NCBI GenBank assembly: GCA_014529385.2
Contig: CM043966.1
Coordinates: forward strand, 143,516,711-143,580,710
Length of the DNA stretch: 64,000 bases
Direction: 5' to 3'
Source: Adiantum capillus-veneris
Taxonomy: Eukaryota > Streptophyta > Polypodiopsida > Polypodiales > Pteridaceae
Shown here: positions 32,084 through 42,254 of the stretch, piece after piece
Numbering within the stretch: position 1 is the stretch's first letter
How the letters are laid out: each line of letters opens with the position of its first letter
Notes under the pieces: model-generated
What the model saw: the letters and a program-made list of their open reading frames with translations, nothing else
Told to the model about the DNA's origin: nothing
Databases searched by the model: none
Program-made: the position numbers and the translations under genes

Positions 32084-32571
32084 TTTAGACCCAACAATCC
32101 AAACATTGAGGCAATGTTCAAGCCTCTGGCCAAAAATGCCATGGGTTATGAATGTGATCCACAAAGAACGGTGCTAATAATTGATGACTCTCCTTATAAG
32201 GATGTGTTTCACCTGCAAACAGTTGCATTTTCCCATTCGAGTTTGATGGTGATAAAATGGTTGACAATGTGCTCTTGGGGGAGATGCTTCCCTACTTGTA
32301 CCATCTTGATGAGAGAAGGGATGTGCACAATTTTATTGCTTCTAATTGTTATGGACAGCCCGCATTGACAAATGATAGTGAATATAAAGAAATCAAAGAT
32401 TACTGGAAGCAACAAAATGATGCTTGGTCAGCCAAGGTGTTCTTTACAAGAAGATTACCTCCTAAAAAATATGAGAAAGGACAAACTATCCTTCAAGACA
32501 AATTGGACCGAACAAGTGATAAAAGCCACCACAATGAAGTTTTGTCTTGTATAACTCTACATGTAGTTTAA
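32084..32571 (+). pseudogene. FCP1-like HAD phosphatase, C-terminal fragment (copy A)
   Basis: The frame starting before 32114 reads MFKPLAKNAMGYECDPQRTVLIIDDSPYKDVFHL. IDDSPYK is the last conserved acidic motif of FCP1/SCP-type HAD phosphatases, enzymes that dephosphorylate phosphoserine in proteins such as the RNA polymerase II tail. A shift near 32230 moves to the next frame, which continues the fold: FPFEFDGDKMVDNVLLGEMLPYL, then ERRDVHNFIASNCYGQPAL, the usual end of the plant family. The N-terminal DxDG part is not found upstream, so this is a fragment with a frameshift. It is probably not functional. Confidence 0.7.
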
Positions 32572-32624
32572 AGTTTTTTAATGTTAGATTGGCTTTATTA
32601 TTCTAAAGGAAACCATTTTGCATG

Positions 32625-33640
32625 GTCCATTGATTTTCCAGTAATCCACTTTATCTTGTATCATGAAAAGTTCGTTTTTAAAGTTTAGTAGCACTGGTCA
32701 AGCTAGTATCTTATGGAGAGAGTGATGAGAAGTAAGAGACACCATGTTTATGGTTAGACTCTATTAAAGCATAGGGAGAAGCAAGGTCCACCAATTGTCC
32801 AAGCTAAGCATGGAAACTTGAGAAAAGGTCCACCACTTGTTCAAGCTATAAGGTTAGCCACTTGCATTAAATTCCAACACCTATGCTATTGATAAAATAG
32901 AGAGTGTTTTACCCTACTTATGATCTCTTGTAGCATGGTGGGTTCAATGATTTAAAGCACATTGATTCTAGTAGCTATCATCCATAATGTAACATTGAAC
33001 CTCTTCAATATAGTCTTCAAGTTCTAGATGCAACCTTGCCTGAGTATAATATATCTTTTTGAATCTATCTACACGGACTCAATATGTGAGGATGGTTGAG
33101 GGAAATGTCTCATTAATAGATCACTTAAATTCAATAAATTGTAAGTACAAATTTATCAAATTTGCACTAAGTGAAGTACGAGAAATTGGACTTGTGAGCA
33201 GACTTTGGAACATAGCAAGGTCCACCACTTGTCCAAGCAAGGATTCATTGGAACATAGCAAGATTCACCAACTATTGTAACTAGTTAAAAAAAACCATTC
33301 TTTAGGGTCCAGTGGTTTTTCAGTAATTCTTTCTGTCTTGTACCACGAAGAGTTTGTTTTCAATGTCTAGTACTTGTTAAGTTAGGATCTTTTGGGGAGA
33401 GTGATGAGAAGTAAGAGCCACCACTTGTGTAGGGTAGGCTCCATTAAAGCATAGGGAGAAGCAAGGTCCACCACTTGTCCAAGCTAAGCATGAAAAACTG
33501 AGAAAAGACCCACCACTTTGTGCAAGCTAAGCATGGAATTTTGAGAAAGGTCCACCACTTGTCCAAGCTATAAGGGTAGCAAAATGTTTTATAGTTTAGC
33601 ACGTATGCTATGTGATAGAATAAAGTGTGTTTTGTACTCT
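32625..33640 (+). repeat. Two diverged copies of a unit of about 270-330 bp with GGTCCACCACTTGTCC motifs
   Basis: Copy 1 (about 32630-32900) and copy 2 (about 33300-33640) share a run of blocks: CAGTAAT..CTTGTA.CA.GAA, GAGAGTGATGAGAAGTAAGAG, CATTAAAGCATAGGGAGAAGC, and two or three GGTCCACCACTTGTCCAAGC words each followed by TAAGCATGG or TATAAGG. Further single words occur at about 33220 and 33740. Inverted ones (GGACAAGTGGTGGACC) occur at about 35758, with a variant at about 35980. Confidence 0.7.
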
Positions 33641-34066
33641 CACTTGTCCAGCTTATGCTCTATTGTACCATGGGGGCTTAATTTCAAGGTTTATCACTTA
33701 TCTAAGTTGGGCTCCACTGAAAAATGAAGAGAAGGAAAGTCCACCATTTACCTAATCTATCCATGGAGATTGAGAGAATGTACTCATTTTTTAGTAGAAT
33801 ATCGATTTATCATTTACACACTTTGAGTATCCTTTTGACAAGTAGTACTTATTAGTTGACTTAAATCATGATATTGAGACAAAGAGAGAGTGTAGCATAA
33901 AGAAGGTAAGTTTTTCTATTTATATTTCTTTATAGTGCTGAGTATGTTGTAGATAGGTTTTGGAATCTAATACTACCATAGGGTAGACAATAGAAACTCA
34001 CTTTAATTGTTTCATGTACAATACACTTTCTTGTTTTCAATTTCATAGTCAATCTTATTATTACAG

Positions 34067-34789
34067 GAAACTGGATTGCCATTCTGTAGGCATGATTTGA
34101 AGAAAATGTTTGAATTACCCAACCATCATCATCCAAGGCCTTGTCCAATGTATCAGCCACCTCCTTTTCACCTACCACTTACTGTTAACAAGGACATCAA
34201 AAGAGTACTTATCTTGGATCTTGATGGATTTCTTCTCAAGACAGTTGAAACAAAACATGGAGATTCTATACCAACTTGGGCTCAACACATGCAACTTGTG
34301 GAGGATAAAGATGAAGTTCTTCATGCAGTTCGAACAAACGTAGAGATTTTTTTGGATTTTTGTGCTGAATACTTTGAGCTATAGATATGGAGTTATTATA
34401 AACCTAACAAAAGTGCAACACATTACACAAAGTTGTTTCCCAGAGCATTATACAAAGTTCAAGTGTTTATAAGCAATAAGCATTGCCAAAACCCAAACAT
34501 CATGTTAGTATTTAAAAGGGTTTATCACAAAAATTCAAAGTGTTTATAAGCAATAAGCATTGCTAAAACCCAAACATCATGTTAGTATTTGAAAGAGTTT
34601 ATCACAAAAATTTGAGTGATATTTGGAATATGTTTGAGGATTTGGATGCAAAGAACACCTTAATTTTTGATGACACTCCATACAAGGTGATGTGTAATAT
34701 TCCAGGGATATATCTTATATTTCCAAAGATGTGGAGGCAAACATATGAGCAACTTCAAAGATTCTTACAAGAAAAAATGATTCGTTGAT
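34067..34789 (+). pseudogene. FCP1-like HAD phosphatase (copy B), stop and tandem duplication
   Basis: Follows a good splice acceptor (TTATTACAG, ending 34066). It opens with a Pro/His-rich linker, then KRVLILDLDGFLLKTV, whose DLDG carries the nucleophile and acid/base aspartates (DxD) of the HAD family. It goes on through LHAVRTNVEIFLDFCAEYFEL to a TAG at 34382, where the family normally has a residue before the IWS motif. IWSYYKPNKS follows in frame. Two tandem 77-bp copies (34461-34614) then disturb the frame, after which NTLIFDDTPYKVMCNIPG (the distal acidic motif) and a short tail end at 34788. Both HAD motifs are present but cannot be made as one protein without splicing around the damage. 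Confidence 0.7.
34461..34614 (+). repeat. 77-bp tandem duplication in HAD copy B
   Basis: 34461-34537 and 34538-34614 are nearly identical (AAGTGTTTATAAGCAATAAG start). 77 is not a multiple of three, so the duplication shifts the frame. Confidence 0.9.
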
Positions 34790-36099
34790 TTCTAGGATGG
34801 TTGTATGCAAGAGACAAGAGAGACTATACCTTAAAGACAATTATAAATCAGTATAGTGATCTTGAGACAAGTTATGTCCTCAGTGTGTACTTGGCAAGGC
34901 GACAACATTGAAAAATGTTTAGCGATGATCTCCTTTGTGGTCATAAGATGATCTTCTCTATGTCCTCCTTAGTGTAATGGTTATCTTCAAATACTTGTAT
35001 GATTATATATTCTAAAACATTATTTTAGAGAAAGTTGCTTCAATTTGATGAGCATTTCAATTGCCTACTCTAAGGGGACTTCAATGTATTACTAGAGTGC
35101 ATCCTATTCTAAGAAGAATCTAATGTATTGTCAAAGTGATTTTTTTTAAAAGATTAAAGTTATGTGAATGGAGTGCACTCTACTTTAAGGGGACTTCAAT
35201 GTATTAAAGTGTATCCAAGTGTAAGGAGACTCCAATGTATTGTTAGAGTGCACCTTGTTTTTTGGGTTATTAATTTTATTAATTTGGAGTCTATGTAGTC
35301 TCATCATGTAGTAACAAAGATAATTCTTTTTTTTGAAGTAGTTCTATGTCAGTCCATCTCAAGGTTGAAGCTATTTGTAACTAGGAGAAAGTTATGCTTG
35401 GCATCAAAATAAAACTTGCAAGTGTGGAATGGAGAGCTCATGGACTTTGCATACGTGAGAGAGATCTTCTTCTTGGGCACAAATGTTTACCTCAAGTATT
35501 TTATTATTGCATCCTTCATGTAAAAGAAGGCAAGGGAGTGTAGCTTTGACAAGTGGTGATCTTTGTATTCCTCCAAAAGACAAGGAAGCCTATACTGGAC
35601 AGATGCACCATAAAACCAACCCTCCTATGATACAAGAGAGAATATGTTACATTCTATATGTATAGCTCATGCCTCACATGAAGAAGTCTTAGATTAGAGG
35701 GGGATGTACCTCAGTGTCATACACAAGTGGATTATACTGCTCAATGGGTCCTAGCTTGGACAAGTGGTGGACCTTGAACAAAAATTTTAGGTACTCACTT
35801 TGACATCAAATTGGCAAATTTGTGGGTTTTCAAACCAAGATCTCCATGCTAAGATAAGCTATAAGTAAAACAGTAGAGAATAGACAAAGATAAGGGATCC
35901 AATGTTCTAGTCTTCTAATGATGTAATTGACTACAAAAATGGGGTTGGCTAAAAAATATACCCTCTATGAAATGTAGCTTGGAAAAGTGGTGGACCTTGA
36001 AGCAAGAAACCCAATGTGCAACAAAGGCATAACCAAAAATTCAAAATGCCCGAACCATGTTCTAAAGGCCGTTTTGGAGATATCTTGCAAAAGGATACG
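34790..36099. other. Region without recognisable genes
   Basis: A/T-rich. It carries a few repeats of the phrase GGGGACTTCAATGTATT and its variants (35070-35250, GTGCA..CTA..CTAAGGGGACTTCAATGTATT) and two inverted GGACAAGTGGTGGACC words. No coding region supported. Confidence 0.5.
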
Positions 36100-36440
36100 C
36101 ACTTGGTGGTATCCTAAATGAAGATATATCTTTGTGTAGTATCTTGCCCATGGAGTTGATCAAACAACTCATCCACTCGAGATAGAGGATACTTGTTCTT
36201 GATGGTTATTGCCTTTAATCCGCAATAATCTATGCCATATGCATAGTATCATCTTTCTTTTTTACCAATAGAATTGGTGATGCCGAAGGTGAGGTGCTAG
36301 GTCTAATGAAACCATGAGCGAGGTAGTCAGTCAACTGACTCTCAACCTCCTTGGCTTCTTTAGCATTCATACGATAAGGTGGTTTACTCACCGGTTTAGT
36401 GCATGGTAAGACATCTATGCCATGCTGCACATCACGTGTA
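36100..36440 (-). pseudogene. Gypsy element K: start of reverse transcriptase
   Basis: Minus-strand KPVSKPPYRMNAKEAKEVE and FIRPSTSPSASPILLVKKKD mark the beginning of a Ty3/Gypsy RT. After a stop and frame change the next strand (IDYRGL-type, then [16 protein letters not shown]) can be traced to about 36100, where similarity is lost. The catalytic YLDD region is absent. Confidence 0.75.
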
Positions 36441-36601
36441 GGGGGTAAACCCGGTGGTCAATCACTTGAGAACACATCACTATAATCCGTGAGTAAGTGA
36501 GTCAGCTTTTGCCGTGCAAAAGGAGAAAGTAAACTAGAGTTATGCTGGGATGGGGAATCTTGTAATTCCTATAATGTTTGTTTTACAACAGTTGCACGTT
36601 G

Positions 36602-37372
36602 CTATATAGAATTAAAATTGAGAGTACTTTGCTCGTTAGATTTGTTAACACTTTGCTTATCATTAGAATTCTTTGCACTTTGCAAACCATTACTAGAATT
36701 CACTACAATTTGCTCTTGAGAATTCACAAGACTTGGAGACAAGCAATAACGCAAAAAAACTTCATCTATTAAATCTTCTTTCTGCAAAATAAAAATCTCA
36801 GCTGTACATATAAGAGGTGCAGATGGTATATTTTTCTCACCAAGCAAAAGCACATGTTTACCATTGGCCATGAAGGATAAGGAGTTGTGTTCGTAACTAG
36901 TGTGCAATGTGTTTCCTAAACCATGCAGCCACTCCTGTCCTAAAACTACATCAGCACGGTCCATGCTCATAACTTGGAAGTCAAGGGTCATCGTATGATC
37001 TTGAACAATAAGTTCAATCCCTTGAACTACCGTGTCCCATACTTCTTTATCATTCCCAGAAATCTACTCCACCACATACTTATGAGAGCAAGGAGTCTGT
37101 GTAAGCTTCAATTTATTGACTAGCTTATAGTTCAAGAAGTTATGAGTTGCACCATCATCCACTAAAATACGAACACGTTGACCGTTAATAGTGCCATGCA
37201 TGCGAATCAAATCATGGGGGCCAAAGGTGGGCTGCCACATTGAAGCAGGTACACAACACTTGTGCTTTTCTTCCATATGAAGAACCTCTATAGCACAATA
37301 TTTAGGAGATGAATCTAATGTGAGGTGTTGCACCATGTGCATACCTTTTTTTTGCCTTGCAAAAGAGGACAA
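36602..37372 (-). pseudogene. Gypsy element K: protease and linker
   Basis: Two minus-strand frames. 37372-37064 holds RMHGTINGQRVRILVDDGATHNFLN, the retropepsin region with active site DDGATH. 36991-36602 continues with LDFQVMSMDRADVVLGQEWLHGLG, the usual second half of an RVP_2 protease, and then an acidic/Asn-rich linker towards the RT. The two are separated by a stop near 37063. Confidence 0.75.
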
Positions 37373-38468
37373 TCTTTCTTGTTATGTTGGTCCGAAAGAC
37401 ATCTAAAATACAAATTGTGTTTCTTTGCACGCTCAAAATCAGTAGTGCTAAGAGACCATGTGAAGTATCTCGTGAGTACTTAGGCTTCTTAGCCTCTTGT
37501 GGGTGTGGAGAGGTAGATTGTCTATTATTCCTCTTGGAACGTGTGGGAGATCTACCTCGCAATTGGCTCTTAGCCAGATTGCTCTTAGCAAAAGTATTCT
37601 TAGAGTAGGGAAATATTTCCTTTCCTCTCTTGGTCATCATCATATCTTTGGGTATGACTGATGGCTTCTTTCAAAGTTTTTGGATGTTGGGTCTTGACAT
37701 GATGACGATAGTTTTTGTCAAGACCCCTATTAAAACCCCGTATCTTTTGGAATTCATCTAGACCTTCTAGTTTTAATATGATTTCTCGATACTTCGAAAG
37801 GTAATGTGTGAGAGAGAGGCCACACATGTGGCATGCATCCCATGCTAACCAATTCTTATCTTCTCCATTGGAGTCCAAGAACTCTTTGGAGAAAGAAGCT
37901 TGAAATGCAGCCCCCAAGACGGAGGACAAGCATCTAATGGAAATGTCATCCACCACTTATAGGCTTTGCCTTTAAGAGATAGTTTTGTTTCCACAACCGT
38001 CTTTATATCCGGGGTGTGTCTCAACCTATGAATATCACTCCATTTGTGTAAGAATGTATTTTGTGATCGCGCTCTTCCCCGTGAAACTCAAGAATGGTAA
38101 TATTCTTAAGTAATGCATTGCTACCTTCTGTATCTTCTACAACACTTATCTTTTGGACTCCTTGAGTTGTGCGAGCTTTGGTTTCCTTGAACCGTGCCAC
38201 TTGTGGCTCCTTGAGCCGTTTGTGAATTCATAAATTTCATAAGTAACTCCGTAAGATTGGTAACATTTTCATTGAGTGCAGAGAGGTTTCTTTTAAGTAC
38301 GCTTTGGTGATGTTCCAAAGTCTTAAAAGCAGCCATATCTACAAGCCCATGATCTCTTAGATCATCATTATCCTGCATATTAGTGTCAGTAGCACCTGCG
38401 GTGCCCTGATTTTGATCTACGTGCTCAAAATCAAAAGTGTGTGTAGGTGGGATATCCTCAATGTCCAT
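37302..38468 (-). pseudogene. Gypsy element K: gag
   Basis: Minus-strand pieces: an N-terminus from ATG 38468 (MDIEDIPPTHTFDFEHV) with a probable coiled coil around LNENVTNLTELLMKFMN; then a gag capsid-like piece (37956-37600: LTHYLSKYREIILKLEGLDEF, IRGFNRGLDKNYRHHV). Last is a basic linker with a damaged zinc-finger region (37643-37302). Frameshifts separate the pieces. No LTR is recognised next to it. Confidence 0.65.
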
Positions 38469-38935
38469 GGTAAACACACAGTAACGTAAAGAGAGAAAAA
38501 TGTCAACTTGTACCTTGTGAAATTGAAGTCTTTGTGTGCTCCACGATTTGTGTTGCATACAAACCTTGCCTTGCGGGAATTATAGCGCTTCACGTGTCGT
38601 TCGTTGTAAGAACACCTTTGTTGACTCTTCACAAAAACTCGTCATTTTTGTAAAGGCTTTTGCTCACTTTGAAGCTACCTCCTTGAGGAAAGAACAATTT
38701 TTTGAGGAAAACTTCCCTTCCTCCAAGAAGTGAAAAGGAAGGGTGAAACTACTTCCTTGAAGTTTGAAGCTTTCCCTTTCCTTCTAGCTTTCCTTTCAAC
38801 ACAAGTATGCTATCTTTCCTTGTTATACACAACAAGGGTCAATAGCTTGATGGTAAAGTGTTGGCCTCTTACCCTCATTGGGTGGGTTCAATCCTCCTTC
38901 ATGCAAGGGTTAAATAGGCCTTCCTACGCGCATAG

Positions 38936-39015
38936 CCAATGGCACTAACGGAAGCCTTCGAAGCCTTGGTGCCAACCAATGGCACTAACGGAAGCCTTCG
39001 AAGCCTCGGTGCCAT
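38936..39015 (+). repeat. 40-bp tandem duplication
   Basis: Two head-to-tail copies of a 40-bp unit starting CCAATGGCACTAACGG, with few differences. Confidence 0.85.
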
Positions 39016-41184
39016 CGGGTTAGCCTTGGTCGCCCATTGTGGAGGGAGTAGATGGGCCGCCACGGTCGGCTGTCGCTGTCTATCGATGCACGCTACACAC
39101 AGGAAATTGTGCTTGCCTTCTTTTTGCTACACAACGGAGACGTCCCTGTCTGTGGAACGTGGGAGAGAAGCAGCGCGCCACATGCACATGCAACCTGCCT
39201 TTTTCCTTCTCCCAAAAATAGCTCCGATACTAGTGAAAGGACGGTGGTAATGCGTGTGCTGGTCTCCACCCAACCGTGCTATCTTATAGCCTCCCCCTAG
39301 CATACACACTGTCCGGCCGTGCCGGTGATCCATGTCCTTATATGTGAAGGTCATTATGGGCCCGGTGGTAGCCAATACAAAGCGGTATTTGCACACCCGA
39401 GGGCACTCACCAATGTTGCACATCCTCTTGCTTGATGAAGACACGATACATCTACCAGAGGGCCTTACCATAGCTTGGCTACTACCATCTTGTTGAAGGT
39501 GACTTCCAATGTTAATGTCTTGAAGTGTTCTAATGATGACAGAGAGCTTCAATAAGGAGGAAATCCATATGCCGAGCAAAAAAAAAAAGAGCGTGGCATT
39601 TTTTCGAGCAAAAGTTGTGAAAATGTAGCACAAATTTCTTACTTTAATAAGTTACACAAGCTAACAAAATGAAGGAAGCATAAAAGAAAACCCTAGTGTA
39701 TTAGCAATTGCAAGTAAACTGTTAATCCATAGAGGACTAAAAAGTTTAGCTTATGAAGCCAATGCTACGCTAAAAATTCTTACTTAATTACGTTATGTAA
39801 GCTAGCAAAATGAATCTAGTACAAAGGTAGCCCTAGTGTAATGGCAATTGCAGGCAATTCTATCAATCCAAAAAGGATTAAAGATCTCACCTCATGATGC
39901 CGATGCTCTTGTAGCGCCACCTAGTCCTTGGAACAACTCTATTTTTGCTAGTGCAACCTGATTCATAGACGATGAGCTATAGAGTCCAACTCAAGAACAC
40001 GAAAGAGGACAAGGGTAGGAGCCTTGAGCTAGTTACACACTACGAGGTTCATTGTCTTGGCTCTCCATGCTCGTGAGCATGACTGAGCTCGCATGACACT
40101 TCCTCTGTCATGTTGGACACAAAAGTTAATAGACATGCCCTTCACGTCCTTGGCCCTTTCTTGAAACCATCCTACGTCAACGCGGGACTGTTTCAACCAA
40201 GTATTGAAGCCTTTGGAAGTGCAAGAGAGATGAAAGGAGTTTTATTTTTAATGAGGTAAACTACGTAGTGCTAGGTTTTGATGGCATTATAGATTGACTG
40301 TCTGTCACTTTTACTTTTCCCATGTCTCTCTCCTTTCATCCTCCTTTGTATATCTCTTATTTCACGAGATCCCTATGGAGCTAGTGGTTGTTGCTACGCA
40401 TGCCTACTGAAGGCCCTTGGTGCCATCTCTACCCTTTTGCCTATTGAGCCCCATTGGTTACCCCTCTGCATGCCTACACAAGGCTCTCAATGTCATCTAT
40501 GTTGTTCTTGTCATGGTAGAAATTGTGAGAGAGCAATACCAATGAGAGAATCTTTGAATTCTTTTAAAGGTGAGCCATAGGTGTTCTAGAATTAATATTG
40601 GTGGGACACTCCATGAAATGGTCTCGCACTGGAGCGGGACCATTCCATGGAGTGCCCCATGCTTGTAGAGCACAAACAGCATCACCCATATTGCACTTAC
40701 GTTCTTTTGATTTTGAGGCATGCGCCAAGAGAAATGGCAAAGATGGTTTGAATGAAGGAGTCTTTGGAGGAGTGCAACGTTAAGGTGATAATAGAACCTC
40801 GTGGCAACAACGATATGAGAAGTTTGTTGTCATGTATGAAAGCTTTGCCCTCCTCTCACATGTCCCTTTCTTTGCAATGCGCTTGAGGTATCCATGGCAA
40901 CACTCCAACTGTAAGGATGATTACATCACTTGCTTGAAGATCTTGATAAACCCATGAATTCATGTCGTCAAGTCGGTTTTTGCCGCATCCAAAATCATGT
41001 GATGTGAAGACCACCCTATTCAAGGAGTGTGTGGAGTTGTGCATGGATTATGTGGTAGCATCCCCATGGTCCAAGGAGGAGGAGAAGATCATACAAGTCA
41101 CGGTTTCTAGCATGGGCTTTCCACTCTATAGTGAATCACGTCGCGGGGCTTCGACAACGATCAAGTAGAGGCTCTCATGAAAGA

Positions 41185-41186
<2 letters not shown>

Positions 41187-41270
<84 letters not shown>
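41187..41270. repeat. (GA)42 microsatellite
   Basis: 84 bp of uninterrupted GA. Confidence 0.95.
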
Positions 41271-41273
<3 letters not shown>

Positions 41274-41895
41274 GAAATGAATGAAATGCTATATTAAATG
41301 CCTTCAAAAGGCAAAATGACCTATGAGACCAAACTGATACATCTTCGTGGATCTAATCCAATGTTTGGATACAAAAATAAAAATTAAAATGAAGTAAAGT
41401 GAAAGACTAAAATCATTATCATCATCAATGCCCAAGGATGTCCGACATTGGTCGTTGTCCATGAAAGTATTGCATCAATCATTGAAGAATTTTGTTATTG
41501 TCCACCTCTGTAAATAGTTGTGCTAGGAATCTCCCATCTTGTGCTAGAATAGTTCTAATCCTTTGATGGAGCCTCTGCCAATGTCTTGGTTGGCTCATAG
41601 ATGTGGGCTCGCCCGAGCTCAATGGATTTGTCAACTAATATACCTTTGGTGGGCTATGAAGTCTGCTGTGAAGCATGCTCATCTGACTGGCAAGTCTCTA
41701 CTCTAAAGAAGTCAATGATCTCACTCTATAAATGTCTCCCACTGCCTATCACGTAGCCTCATGAGGATTGAACGACTTCTATTACATTATGTTGTTCTTA
41801 AAGTTAGATGTGCATGTCGCTTGTTATTCTTTTGTAATCGACTACACCATGAACTTAAGCACTACCCAACTTTACTGGACGACGACGTTAACGAG

Positions 41896-41973
41896 CTTCT
41901 TGTTTGGAACACTGTCTCTTGGAACACACTAATTGTAGGATATGCACAACAAGGGTAGTGCCTAGAAGCTCTC
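41896..41973 (+). pseudogene. PPR-protein remnant
   Basis: The plus frame reads TVSWNTLIVGYAQQG, a stop, then CLEAL, which is the body of a plant pentatricopeptide repeat (usually VVSWNTLI.GYAQ.G...EAL). PPR proteins bind organelle RNA. Only about one repeat is present and the next bases belong to the LTR of Copia L, so it is a broken fragment. Confidence 0.6.
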
Positions 41974-42165
41974 TGAAGGAGTACGAGCGGAAGTGCGACG
42001 CGAGAGAGAGTGCGAGAAGAAGAGCACGAAGATATGGTGAACTTGCTCTACTGTAATGTGTAGAGCATAGTGAGTTCTTGTTAGGTTTTAACAAAAGAAT
42101 ATGTGTACATACCTGGCAGCCCGCCCACTTACCTGGGCGACCACATTGGGCTTTATACCCCAACA
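41974..42165 (-). repeat. 3' LTR of Copia L (approximate left edge)
   Basis: On the minus strand it starts TGTTGGGGTATAAAGCCC, the same kind of start as Copia C. The left end is placed where the PPR similarity stops. No second copy is in the window. Confidence 0.6.
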
Positions 42166-42177
42166 ACCTCCCACTTA
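42166..42177 (-). other. Polypurine tract of Copia L
   Basis: Minus-strand TAAGTGGGAGGT next to the LTR, the same as in Copia C. Confidence 0.75.
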
Positions 42178-42254
42178 AAGTCCAATGTGGTACTTTAAGT
42201 GTGAGAGAAGCTACTATACAAGCTAATATACAAGAGATGTAGAGAAGTGATGTA

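Larger units (their letters stand above)
38469..41895. other. Region without recognisable genes
   Basis: Contains a possible tRNA-like/SINE head near 38830, a 40-bp tandem duplication at 38936-39015 and the (GA)42 tract at 41187-41270. Short open frames (38939-39250, 40962-41168 and others) lack any family resemblance. Confidence 0.5.

Noticed and set aside
33059-33280. 73-residue plus frame faintly like a Copia gag (VRMVEGNVSLIDHLNSIN)
   Set aside because: The resemblance is limited to one short stretch, and its end consists of the local CCACTTGTCC repeat words.
38936-39015. Possible CRISPR-like or satellite array
   Set aside because: Only two adjoining copies with no spacers; a simple tandem duplication in a plant genome.
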